Of a stretch of DNA of 64,000 nt, positions 45,653-56,158 are shown in pieces. Below the pieces are notes generated by a model, which saw only the letters and a program-made list of their open reading frames with translations, was not told the DNA's origin and did not search any database. The number at the start of each line of letters is the position of its first letter. Position 1 is the first letter of the stretch. The stretch spans positions 1,168,589 to 1,232,588 of the forward strand of contig NW_022985169.1 in NCBI RefSeq assembly GCF_010093535.1, written 5' to 3'. The DNA is from Lindgomyces ingoldianus (Eukaryota; Ascomycota; Dothideomycetes; Pleosporales; Lindgomycetaceae). A program made the position numbers and the translations under genes.

Positions 45653-46371
45653 ATGGGCTCTATTCTTATCCATCACCTACCCTCAGCGTGGCATGTCGAC
45701 CAAGCCATCGTAAGTACCCAACAACATTCTATTGTCCCTCTCGCTCCTACTTTCCCTCCAACATTAGCCTAACGAAGCTCCAAACCAGCTGCATCACCAA
45801 GAAGAAGTCGTAGTAATCCGATTCGGCCGTGACCATGATGCGAATTGCATGCTCATGGATGAGATGCTAGCGAAGGTCGCGCCTCGCGTTGAATCTTTCG
45901 CTGCGATTTACGTTGTAGACATTGATAGTATGTATTCATCATCTCTTCCCGTCTTTTCCCATACCACCCCACCGCATCCCATAAACTGGACAGTACTTAC
46001 CATAGTTATAGAGGTCCGAGAATTCAACGGAATGTATGAGCTCTGGGATCCATGTACCGTGATGTTCTTCTGGAGGAATAAGCTTATGTTGTGTGATTTC
46101 GGCACTGGTAAATTCAACCCCTGTTGGACACAACTTTTTCACACAAACGCTCCTTCCCCCTCCCAAATCCAACATTGAAATCCCAAATCTCCAAGCCTCA
46201 CACACTCTCATTCAAACTTACCATACTCCAGGAAACAACAACAAACTCAATTTCCACGTCGGCGATAAACAAGAGCTGATTGACATCATCGAGACCGTGT
46301 ACCGAGGTGCGAAAAAGGGACATGGACTTGTTGTTAGTCCCAAGGATTATTCTTCCAAGTATAATTACTGA
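45653..46371 (+). CDS. DIB1: U4/U6.U5 tri-snRNP protein Dib1/Dim1
   Basis: Four exons (45653-45709, 45789-45927, 46012-46107, 46232-46371) give 143 residues, exactly the family length. The thioredoxin-like fold reads VDQAI, EEVVVIRFGRDHDANCMLMD, ESFAAIYVVDIDKVREFNGM, YELWDPCTVMFFWRNKLM, DFGTGNNNKLNF and IIETVYRGAKKGHGLVVSPK, closing DYSSKYNY. Dib1/Dim1 (TXNL4A) is a core U5 protein of the tri-snRNP that sits at the active centre and leaves during spliceosome activation. Compared with most homologues the first exon is diverged (MGSILIHHLPSAWH), the usual DRVVVIRFGHDWD is EEVVVIRFGRDHD, and the ..MIDLGTG is ..LCDFGTG. These are unusual changes in a very conserved protein. Introns are 79, 84 and 124 nt. 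Confidence 0.94.
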
Positions 46372-46911
46372 GCACTCTCCTACAAGCTTTGGCTTCGTGA
46401 CTTGGATAGATGCATATGCAGGCGTTTGGGTATGGTACGGAAATTCTAGAGTGAAAGGGCGGAGAGGCACACTGGGAGGGACAAATGCATCGACAAAAAG
46501 GGAGGCGGTGAAGCTGGTAGGGATAGTTAGGTTGATGGATGGTTTGTGGTAGGAAGGGGGAACATACCAGCTAGACACCTTAAACAGAATAGTAAACCTC
46601 CCTCTCTGGGTCTTTTGGGGAACTTGTTGAGCCAATCCACGCGACAACCATCTATAAACTAGAGCCTGCAATCTATTAACTAGTATACGAGTCCGTCGCA
46701 CTAGGATTAGCATATCCGCACATAAGGGAGCATTGATATCTAAATGCTTATCTATCCCGTGGTATTCGCAAATCCGCCTACAACATAGCAACGCCAGAAA
46801 TGCTGCAATCCTGTAATCCGAATGACGCCACGGCACACAGGGTAAAGACATACCCAGTTCCTCAGACACCAAAAACCATAGTGCCATGAAGCCCTGCACG
46901 CACAGCCGTAA
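46372..46911. other. Convergent intergenic spacer
   Basis: This lies between the tails of DIB1 and SEC1. A long minus frame here (to 46899) overlaps the last DIB1 exon antisense and has no family features. Confidence 0.5.
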
Positions 46912-49345
46912 CTACTTCGAACCGAAGAAGTGATGCTTTTTCTTTTTCTTCTCTCCATCTTTCTTTCCGCCATCTTTGCCAGCCGCGAGATGACTACCTT
47001 GTCCGCCCTGCGAGCCCCCTTGTGTCCGACCGGAGTTCAGCGTCGCTGCTGCTAGACCCGCTGATGGTGGGTTGGGTCTACCGCTAGGTCTTGCTGGTAA
47101 TCCGCCCGGAATCTGCGGCATTGGCTTAGCACCTGCTGGCGGTGCTGCTGGCTTCGGTGGCTCCGGCTGCTCGAAGAGGTGTGCTGGCGCCTTTGGCTTA
47201 GGGCCGTCCTGTGGGATACCTAATCGGCGACGGTCCTGACTGAGATCGCCTAGCTGTCTCAGGTAAAGCCCTGGGGTTATCATGTGGGAGCTGACGAGGA
47301 AGATATCCCTCGATGTCTTGTGTGAGATTTCGTAGCAGGCGCGAGATTCGGAGTACGTTGCTCCACCAGCCATGAATATAATAACACGTTGTCGTGGTTC
47401 TACGCTCGAGAGACGTGATTTTGCCCAGGTAGGTTTTGCGGAGCGGAGAGAGACGGCGGACATAGCTTCTTGTAACCCAGGCTCAGCAGCATCGGTGTGT
47501 GGTTTTGTATATGGGAAAATGTCCTGAGGGAGTGTGCCACGTACATGCTCTTCGAGGACGTCATGCACGGCTGTTGTAAATCTTGACAATGCGTACTCTT
47601 CTGCATTTGGCGGCGGTGTGGTTTTCCGTGGGAAGAGGGGTGGAGGAGGCTCTCGTTTGTCTTTCAAGGGCTTGGCTACACGAGCGCCAAGGAGGTCTAA
47701 ATTGTTGATGACCTCGCCGTCTTGTGGAGGAAGTTGAGCATGAGCAAGAAGTTTGGTGAGGTCCGCCGGGAAGAGGCCATCTTTGTAAAGGAGGTAGAGT
47801 GCTATTAGGCGAAGGCGATCCGAAGGCGTGACGCTCTGCTCATCAAGAGTTCGCACTACTTGGTCTGCCAGATTCTTGGGTTTACGATAGTCTTCATCCA
47901 GGCCGGTGGCAAGACACTAAAGCAGACGGTGAGTGTTTTGTTAGATGAAAAGGAAGTGGTAGTTACCTGTTCCACAGATGCGAGATCTGGGAGCTTGTTG
48001 TGCTGGAAAATGTTCATACATTCTTGTGCCATGGTAAGATGTAGCGAATAAGCTTCCTTCATCTCCTGGAATTGAGGAAGACCAGCGATCATATCCTTGA
48101 TCGCATTCAGACCATTGACGCCAGTTGCATTCTGACTATCTTGCTTGGTAAAATGTGGGTTTTCGGCAATGAATTTTTGAAAATCACCCATCAGTTTGTC
48201 GATAGTGTCCTTCATATGGCGGTGGCGGTTTTCAACCCATATCTTGTCTTTTTCACTAATCTCCATGTCTTTCTCCTCAGCGTTTGGCTCTTCCTCGTTC
48301 ACAACAGTCCTGTACGTTACTTTGTCTCCATCTTGTATCTTTAACAGGTCATGCGCCATGGCTTGATAAGTAAACTCATGGATCAAGGGGGCAGACAGGT
48401 CCATAGCGCGGTCAGTAATGTAGAGTGCTCCCCTAGGCCGATTGGTCTGCGGGGGAAAGTCGGGGTTGAACTGAGCATACATGTCCAATTTTTCTTGGAC
48501 GAAACGCGCAAGATGGGAGCAAAGGACGCTGGCTTCGTGGGTGGGATTTCGCGGTCGGTAATAACGGATTGTCGGGTATTCGCCCAAGGCCACGCAAACA
48601 CCCGTTAGCTAACCGGAACATGGTCAGTTAAATCGTATATCAAATCCAGAGATTTGCCTAACCTTTTCTGCAATGTCTTCCATATGCTGTCGGACTAGAT
48701 TGTTGCAAGCGGGGTGGTAGAGCACCGGAAAGCTCCACGGGTCCTTGAACGTTACTAGGTGGGATTCGCGAGGATGGAAGTCGAGATGCATGACTTTGAA
48801 GTTGCGTATCTGCTGCTGAGCCATCTGAGATCGATCCAACCGCTCTCGGAGAGCTGGCGCTGGCACTGTTCAGGGAGTCAACCGCTGCTAACCGGTGGCA
48901 GGTGGGGCAGACGCTTACACGAAGTCCATATTAAAAAGGCGCCCCTATATCTCCGGCGCTCAAAGTCGGCCATGATGCAGTCGACAATGTGCGGTTCTGG
49001 GGTGAGGAAGTATATGGCGTCCATGTCCTTGTTCATCGGCCGGCGCTCCTCGATGCGCTCGATGTTGGTGATGTTCTCGTTGAGTATGTCATCCTCCTTA
49101 ACGACATTGTCGATGAGCTTGCGGCTCTTCTCGTCCACGACGAGGACTTTCCACTGGGGCGACCATTAGGACAGCTTGAGGGAGCGGGGTGCAAGGGGGG
49201 CATACGTCTCCGCGAGTGGTGCTCTTTATAGTGTTGAGGATGACTATTGACCGAGTCAGCGTGATCCAACGCGGCAAAGGGAGCAGGGCATTGAGCACGG
49301 AGGAGGCATACTGTCGCGCTGCACGTCGATGATTGAGACGCCCAT
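46912..49345 (-). CDS. SEC1: Sec1/Munc18 protein Sec1
   Basis: Six exons (49345-49312, 49243-49206, 49153-48919, 48865-48663, 48608-47967, 47916-46912) give 718 residues. The start MGVSIIDVQRDIILNTIKST comes from 34- and 38-nt exons; then WKVLVVDEKSRKLIDNVVKE, MDAIYFLTPEPHIVDCIMAD and MAQQQIRNFKVMHLDFHPRE follow, as in exocytic SM proteins. The central domain has RGALYITDRAMDLSAPLIHE, and the third domain RVIIFMAGGATYSESRACYE. A Pro/Gly-rich tail ends in Lys runs and HHFFGSK. Sec1 binds assembled exocytic SNARE complexes (Sso/Sec9/Snc) at the plasma membrane and promotes vesicle fusion, which in hyphae supports tip growth. Introns are 50-68 nt, all in phase. The start lies 338 bp from the divergent SUV3. 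Confidence 0.94.
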
Positions 49346-49683
49346 GATGGGGACTTGTCGCAGCCTGGACGGCCGAGCACACAGCGCGCGCAGGCGGATC
49401 TCTGCGAGGGTCGGGGTGCGCGAGCTTTCACTCAGAGGCAGAGTGTGTGATGGGTGAGTAAAAGGGACTGCAGCAGAAAGAGGTTGGCCGGGCGACTCGA
49501 GGAGGCAGGTGTTGAAGTTGAAGCATGTAGGTGTTCCAGCAGGAGTAGCAGCTGTGGGGCTTCGGTGGTTTGGGCTCCGCGCCGCCATCCCTGTCACCGT
49601 CATCGAAACATTTTGGGCTCGACCAGCCGCAGATAGTACACCCCCTCAATGCCTCTCGCTGTCTAGCATTGCCTCTGCTAGGA
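49346..49683. promoter_or_regulatory. Compact divergent promoter, SEC1 / SUV3
   Basis: 338 bp hold both promoters. The frame reaching into SUV3 from 49570 starts with TTG and is counted as leader. No named factor site was found. Confidence 0.5.
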
Positions 49684-52319
49684 ATGCCTGTGCTATCGAC
49701 GGGCAGCTCCTCGCTGTGCCTGTTCTGCACCGTCGCCACACACATATCGTCGCGGCGTCTCCTCCCTCTTGTTCACACAGCTCGCCGCACAACTACAAGC
49801 CGCCCCTTCAGGAAGGTTGGCCTCAATCCCATAAGAGACTCCCAAAGGGTCTTGCGATCGCTCAATGACCCAGAGAAAATCAAATCTGTGATACTCGCCC
49901 GCCTGGACCTGTTACGGCGACAACTCGAGGACAAACAGAACTTGGAAGATCTGCGGCTCTCCCGAGCTGAATTCAGCAGCCAATGGTCGATTTTTAAAAG
50001 ATACATTAACCTATGGATCAAGAGGGGGTCTAGCGAGGCTACCAAGCTGGCTCAAGATGCCGCACGCGGAAGGAGCAACTTAGACCAGCGCCTGAAATAT
50101 CTCTTCTATGCGCAGACTGTCGGGAGTCATTTCACTCAGGCCGAATTGGAAAACCAGAAAGAGTTGGCCGATCTCCGATACCCCGGGGAGTGGTATCCTG
50201 CAACAAGAGAATACCCTCGCACTGTGCACCTCCATGTAGGACCTACAAACTCTGGGAAGACCTACCATGCCCTCAAGCGCCTTGAGCAGGCAGAGACCGG
50301 TATCTACTTGGGTCCACTACGTCTCCTGGCCCATGAGGTTTACACGCGGCTGAATGCTAAGGGGAAGCCATGTGCTTTGGTCACTGGTGAAGAACAGCGG
50401 ATGCCCGAAGCGAACCCCACCATGTGGAGTTGCACGGTGGAAATGGCTCCGCTCAATCAGGCACTAGATGTAGCTGTCATCGATGAGATACAGATGATCA
50501 ATCACGAGGAGCGCGGTTGGGCGTGGACACAAGCTTTCTTAGGCGTTCAAGCTCGTGAAGTTCATCTCTGTGGCGAAGCACGAGCTGTTCCGCTCATTCG
50601 TGAACTCTGCGCCCTGATCGGTGACAAGGTCCAGGTGCATAGATACGAACGGTTGAGTCCGCTGAAAGTGGCAGACAGGAGTCTATACGGAAAGCTTTAT
50701 TTACTTGAAAAGGGGGATTGCGTTGTTGCCTTCTCGATACTGGCGATCCACGCGCTTCGCAGGGAAATAGAAATGAAGACCGGGAGGAAGTGCGCCATTG
50801 TTTACGGCAGCCTGCCACCAGAGACGAGAGCACAGCAAGCCCGGCTCTTCAACGATCCAAACAATGAATACGACTTTCTTGTAGCGAGTGACGCAGTAGG
50901 GATGGGATTAAACTTGTAAATGTCTGAGAGCCCGGGGGTCTGAGAGATTGGCTAACGATGCACAGGAGTATCAAACGAGTCATCTTCGAAGCGACGTCAA
51001 AAAACAACGGCACTGTGTATGCACCCTTGAAGGTATCTGAAATCAAGCAGATTGCAGGCAGAGCCGGCCGCTACCGGACTGCTGAGCAGGATATCGGCGA
51101 GGATACACAGCAGAACGACGACACAGCGCCTGTTGGTGATTCGACTGTAGGTCTTGACGATAAGAAACCGGATACTGGGGTGCAGCACTCAAAACAGCAG
51201 AATCCTTCTGTTGGATACGTTACAACCCTCGACCAGATGGATTTCAACTACCTTAGGATGTGCATGGAGCGCGAGCCTGAACCCATCAAGACCGCAGGGC
51301 TTTTTCCGCCGTCACTCATTGTTGAGCGATTCGCAAATTACTTCCCTCCGGGCACGCCATTTAGTTATATACTACTACGTTTGCACGAGATAACCAACAT
51401 TGACAAGCGATTCCATCTTTGCGCGCTGAAAGATCAACTGAAAATAGCTGATACGATTCAGCCTGTCAAAAATCTGAGCATCCAAGAGCGGCTCATGATA
51501 TGTTCAGCTCCGATCAATTGTAAGGATGAAGAAGAGAAGGACTTTCTCCGCGCTTTAGCCTCATGCATCGCGGAGAATCAGTCTGGAGATCTGCTCGGCC
51601 TCCCGCATCTCCCTCTTGAACTCCTCGACGATCCTCCTTCTGGTAGTCGGGAGTACCTCCAAAGTCTAGAGTCACTTCACAAATTGCTCGTTTTGTACTT
51701 GTGGTTAAGTTATAGATTCGAGAACGTGTTTACCACCAGAGCACTTGCCAACCACGTTAAGAAAATGGTCGAGGATAAGATAGAGCACGTTCTAAGTCAG
51801 TTTTCGTTCACCCAAGAAGCTAGGGAAGCTATGAGGAGGAAACGGCAGGAAGCATTACTGCAGCATCTAGAGGAGTCAGAGGAAGGGGCTGCAGAGACAC
51901 TGGCTAGGAAAAAAGCCAGAGGACAAGACCTAGGTGCATCTGGAGCATCTGTTTCGAAGCGTAATGATATGGTTGACATACCACCACCAATGGAAGATAT
52001 CATCCACGACAAGGACCTCGGAAGTCGCGAGGATGTCTCTGTGGATGACGTCGATGAATATCCCACCCCAGAGCTAGAAGCCCTCGAGCCTTCGATGGCA
52101 GAACTGCATCATCAGCACCGCCGTCACCATCCACTCACTCCCATTCACTCCAGTGAGGGAGATAGTGAGAGCGTCCCTGAGCTGGATGAGGTTCACAAGA
52201 GCCACCAGGAAAGGTCCCCAAAACTATCAGAGCAGACCGAGGACGTGAAAGGAGGGAGAATGCCAACGAGTGTCAGCCTCAATGCAAGCCATACGGATAC
52301 CACGCAACCAAGGATATGA
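49684..52319 (+). CDS. SUV3: Mitochondrial ATP-dependent RNA helicase Suv3
   Basis: Two exons (49684-50915, 50966-52319) give 861 residues. The first 45 residues (MPVLSTGSSSLCLFCTVATH then SSRRLLPLVHTARRTTTSR) are basic, hydroxylated and free of acid, so they look like a mitochondrial presequence. Helicase motifs: VGPTNSGKTYHAL near 180-192, GPLRLLAHEVY (Ia), VIDEIQMI near 265 (DExH box), VYGSLPPETRAQQARLFN, ASDAVGMGLNL and QIAGRAGRYR near 439. The intron falls inside the GMGLNLSIKRVIF block and keeps the phase. The C-terminal 150 residues are acidic and His-rich, longer than in yeast. Suv3 with the Dss1 RNase forms the mitochondrial degradosome and removes introns and aberrant RNA. Complete and undamaged. 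Confidence 0.94.
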
Positions 52320-52653
52320 TGAAGGATGAACGATCATGTAATTACTAGGTTCCCTGTACCGCATAACGTTTGTCCTCCTGGACAAATGGCGTGTAACATA
52401 CTGGAAGATTGGCATAGGGTGTATATCCTGCATCACTGTTAATATACCTTGGATACCTGATCTCGGTCTAGCTTAGCAAGCATGAGAAGGAGTCCTGCAT
52501 AGAGACATGATTTCGTATCATGGCCTGTATTATTACGTAGAAATAAATAGAATTCTCTTTCCGGTCACTCCGTGGCGAACCCTTGTCAACATCCTCATAA
52601 CAACCCTGGAATTCTGTTTACGGTTTCCTCAATCACCCCCAAATCCATCTTCC
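52320..52653. other. Convergent intergenic spacer
   Basis: 334 bp between the tails of SUV3 and the dehydrogenase. Nothing else was seen. Confidence 0.5.
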
Positions 52654-53761
52654 TCAAGACGACCCACCAACATACTCCGCTCCGCCATTCGCGGCAACAA
52701 CACTCCCCGTCACCCACCGACTCTTCTCACTACACAACCACCCTACCACATCCGCCACGTCTTCCGGAAACCCCATTCTCCCACCCTCTACCACCTTCAC
52801 TTTCGGCACCCGTTGCCCTTTCAACGCTTCAACCGCCGCAGCCGGAAACACCCTGAGCCCAGGCGTATCCGTCAGTCCCACACTCACGGCATTCACTGTC
52901 GCGCCCGGGCACGATAACGGCAACTCGACCGCCCATGCCCGTGCAAGCGCCTCTAACCCCGCTTTCGTGGCGTTGAAGATAGAGGAGCCGGGCGAAGGGT
53001 CGCGAACGCGATCGGAGGAGATTACGACGACGCGGGCGCTGGGGTTGAAGAGTTGGTCGCGAACAAGAGTCTCCATTAGTAGGATTGGCCAGTGCAGGTT
53101 TCCGGTTAGGGAGTTGCTGATGTCGGATGAAGTTGCAGTGCCAAGTCTAGGGCGCGCGTTATAGGCTGCGTTGAGGACGAGGATGTCGAGTTTTTGGGGG
53201 TATTCGTGGGATAGAGCCTTGATTACGGAGGAGATGGAGTCGAGGGAAGTGATGTCTGCCACAACGCCATGGAGTACAGGGGTAGACGATGTGGAGTATA
53301 GTGAGTTGACGGTGTGAAAGAGATTGTCGAAGTTGTGGGCGGAGGTGGAGGAGGAGTATGTGCCTAGGATAGAGGCACCGCGTGTGGAGAGGTCAAGCGC
53401 AATGGCCCGGCCGATACCTTTCGTTGCGCCCCTGCAGATAGTTAGAGTGAATTTGCTAAAGGATGAGAAGAAACGAGAAATTAAACATTGAATATCAACG
53501 CCTAATATTAGATACTAATATAAAGATTTACCTTGGTATAACTATTGCTAGAGTAAGGGAGAGGCCTGCAAGATACAAGTTTCAGCTTTTGATCAGGCTC
53601 TGGTATGTTTCGTCTATGTGCTAACACGTAGAAAACTTGCACGCAATATTTGCAGACCGTACAAAAAGACGAGAACATTCTTACGTTACAAGGGCTACTT
53701 TTCCCTTCAAGTCTTGCTGCTGGAGTTTTGGGGGAGCGGGGTGGTATTCTGCAGAGCCCAT
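52654..53761 (-). CDS. Short-chain dehydrogenase/reductase, catalytic Tyr replaced
   Basis: Two exons (53761-53685, 53431-52654) give 284 residues. Exon 1 encodes MGSAEYHPAPPKLQQQDLKG and KVALVT; the splice rebuilds the cofactor motif TGATKGIGRAIAL. Next come LVLNAAYNARP (NNAG equivalent) and VVVISSDRV (catalytic Ser). In the active-site motif the usual YxxxK is FNATK, so the catalytic Tyr is Phe. GATVNAVSVGLTDTPG and WVTGSVVAANGG, the usual end, follow. Family members use NAD(P)H to oxidise or reduce alcohols and ketones; with Phe the activity may be lost or altered. The intron is 253 nt, long for this locus. An exon-like stretch inside it (53567-53532) is bounded by CAG and GTAAAT, but it would break the frame. 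The gene is divergent from KEI1. Confidence 0.82.
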
Positions 53762-54405
53762 TATAAATCCAGGTAAAAATGGTTAACTTAAGGGATAGCA
53801 GTGAGCGAATTCTCATCCTCTTAAATGCGTAATCTCGGTGTCACAAGGACTGAAGGTCAAGTTAAAGCTGAATATTAGTTGTGGTCTGTGGCGTCGAATG
53901 TGGCGTACGCTCTAGAGGCAGAGTGACATACAGTCTCAAATGGCCAAGACGCTGTGCTGCAAGCTTCATCTCTACACTTCCAAAGTAGAGAATATGTTTG
54001 TACAGAGCGAATGCTGAGATGTTTTTGTGTTGCCCGTAATGTCTGCCATCTCCATATCAAAATGGCAGCACCACGTGACTATTACTATGCAGAAAAGGGC
54101 TAGGTTACAAGCCATCTAAATGAACAGCAAATCTCCAGCCGCCGGCTTCCGCGCCGCAGCCCTCAGCAAGCAACCTTGGAACTCTCCTCAAACCTCACAC
54201 GACACAAAAAAGCACTTGCTACACCCATCATTATTCCTACGCTTTTAGGACCGATATTTATAATTCATCGATTGTGCGTGCGCGCGGAGCACTCTCCGCA
54301 CCAAGCCCACCTCGGCGATGGCACCTTCCTATCTCTTGGAAATTCCGCGACCGAAGGTATGGCTTCTCATCAACTGGGGCGTGAACCCGCAACCCGCCTT
54401 TCGCA
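53762..54405. promoter_or_regulatory. Divergent promoter region, dehydrogenase / KEI1
   Basis: 644 bp between the two starts. Short frames on the plus strand (54176-54529) overlap the KEI1 start out of frame and are not credible. Confidence 0.45.
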
Positions 54406-55374
54406 ATGGCTGACCATGTCCTGCAGACGTTCCTCCACTCTATATCCCTCCGCACCGGCGCAGAAATTATCACTTTCCTCCAACTCATCAACAAAGTCTC
54501 AGGCTTGTATGGCCTCCTCGCTCTCCTGACGGGCGCTGAGCTCTCTGGCCTCCAGCTCTCCATGTACCTTTACTCATTCATTGCGCTGCTTGCCACTCTA
54601 TGGCTGTATAGACATATCCGGCTTCAGAGCCCGTTCCAGTGCCTGCTGCTAGCGCATATGTACGCGCTGGATTCGGTCGTTAATGCGATGTACACGGCCT
54701 TCTTTGGCGTTGCGTGGTTCTACGTACTCGCGCAACATTCAGACGACACGGCGGCTATGCCGGGCGCACCAGGGGTAACGTCGAGCGCGGGATTCACGAG
54801 CCCGAAATACAATGTTTCAAAGGCCGAGGTAGCTGTGGAGCCAACAGGGGGATTGCCATCGGGGCAGAACGCTGTCGCCGTCGGCCAAAGAAATGGTTCT
54901 ACTGGTCTCGGCAATGCTGTCTTCCAGAGCGGAAGTATCATGAGTATCACCTTGATCTCAGGCTTCTGGGCGTTGAGGGTCTACTTCGTATTCGTCATGC
55001 TCGCTTTTGCGCGCCAATGTCTCCGCCAACATATCGCTACGAACGCTTCCAGCAGCTGGTACACGTCCAACACGCAACTTGTACATCCCCAGAATCTCGC
55101 CGAGAACCCCTTCGAGGAGGGAAAACAAGAAGGACATGGGTGGGTAGGGAAGCTCGGCAGGTTAATGCTGAGTGGAGCGCCGCAATACTGGCTCGGTTCT
55201 GATGAGGATGGTGATTGGATGAGGGGTGTTGGAGGCAAGTTTAGGAAGAACATGGAGCCACAGGGTGTGGTCGAAAGGGAGCGGAGGAGAAGGTCAGGTA
55301 CGGGACCTCCAGCACCGCCGAGGGAGTTGCGGGCACCGCAGTTGGCGGATTTACAGGAAGTGAGATCATCATAA
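54406..55374 (+). CDS. KEI1: Inositol phosphorylceramide synthase subunit Kei1
   Basis: A single exon encodes 322 residues from the ATG at 54406. Four hydrophobic segments are visible: SGLYGLLALLTGAELSGLQL (about 32-51), LYSFIALLATLWLYRHI (about 55-72), YALDSVVNAMYTAFFGVAWF (about 86-105) and SITLISGFWALRVYFVFVML (about 185-204). This is the DUF1753/Kei1 pattern: four TMs and a cytosolic C-terminal tail with NLAENPFEEGKQEGHGWVGK. Yeast Kei1 is the Golgi regulatory subunit of Aur1 (inositol phosphorylceramide synthase). In yeast Kei1 is cut by the Kex2 protease in the luminal part; no clear dibasic site is seen in the luminal loop here. No intron is needed. The loop between TM3 and TM4 is longer than I would expect. 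Confidence 0.87.
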   Translation: MADHVLQTFLHSISLRTGAEIITFLQLINKVSGLYGLLALLTGAELSGLQLSMYLYSFIALLATLWLYRHIRLQSPFQCLLLAHMYALDSVVNAMYTAFFGVAWFYVLAQHSDDTAAMPGAPGVTSSAGFTSPKYNVSKAEVAVEPTGGLPSGQNAVAVGQRNGSTGLGNAVFQSGSIMSITLISGFWALRVYFVFVMLAFARQCLRQHIATNASSSWYTSNTQLVHPQNLAENPFEEGKQEGHGWVGKLGRLMLSGAPQYWLGSDEDGDWMRGVGGKFRKNMEPQGVVERERRRRSGTGPPAPPRELRAPQLADLQEVRSS

Positions 55375-55746
55375 CCACTCTGTAATCCAACGTAAAATTC
55401 TTGGGGGTATTGTTCTGAAAGGTGAAGGCTTGTTGTGTTGTAGGTTTGAAAGAGAGATGCTGTAATGACATAATCCTGGAGCATGAAGGTGAATTTAGTC
55501 GTTGGTTATCTGCACTGGCGCCTGTACGATACTACATATCTTGGAGTTTGGGGCTGATCATATCCGCGCTTTGGAGCGGAGTATCCTCGTTAGTTACTCC
55601 TGATAGCACAGCATGCACAGCCTTGCCTGTCAATTGAAGCTGTTTGCATTGCACCTCTAAACTTCTCAAAGTCCATCATCTGTCTTTGCGCATCCTCCTA
55701 CCCTATAAGCAAATTTCGAGCGGATACTCAGGGAACCCCGAAAACC

Positions 55747-55793
55747 ACTATATATATACCTAAATATTTTCGCTAAATTTCAGGAAAGTTGCT
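55747..55793 (+). repeat. Dispersed 45-bp AT-rich repeat, copy 1
   Basis: Begins ACTATATATAT, has AAATATTTTC in the middle and ends CAGGAAAGTTGCT. It is shared with copies near 56116 (same strand) and 57522-57565 (inverted). Confidence 0.5.
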
Positions 55794-56115
55794 GAATCAA
55801 ACCAAGTTCTTTTCCAAAGGCAAAGTCGTCGTGAGGTGGCTGCCTTGACCAGCCCTGTGTGGCTCCTTTCCTTTTTGCACTAACCTCACATTTTGCGCGT
55901 AGCTGTGAGAGAGAAGGGCGGAAGGGCGTTGGCGGTTCGAGTGCAACTCTTGACGTTTTTTGAAGGGTTTATTTCATGTGGGCGGGATTGGATTCGGCTG
56001 AATCAACGAACCGTGGAGCACGTCAGAAAAATAATTGTTCAAGGTGGAGCTGAAGTCTTGGTCCCCATGGCTCTAGAATCTCTCCAGAGCTGCTGAATAT
56101 CTTCTCTTGATGGAG

Positions 56116-56158
56116 TACATATATTTGTTTATTTTTTAATTCCTGCAGGAAAGTTGCT
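56116..56158 (+). repeat. Dispersed 45-bp AT-rich repeat, copy 2
   Basis: A looser match to copy 1: begins TACATATATTTG, middle is T-rich, and it ends CAGGAAAGTTGCT, identical to copy 1 over 13 bases. Confidence 0.4.

Noticed and set aside
53685..53820. Apparent frameshift at the start of the dehydrogenase gene
   Set aside because: The longer upstream frame reads RLEGK and then breaks, but the ATG at 53761 in another frame reads straight into DLKGKVALVT and splices cleanly. No damage is needed.
12132..55374. SVF1 and KEI1 as parts of a sphingolipid cluster
   Set aside because: They are over 40 kb apart with many unrelated genes between.
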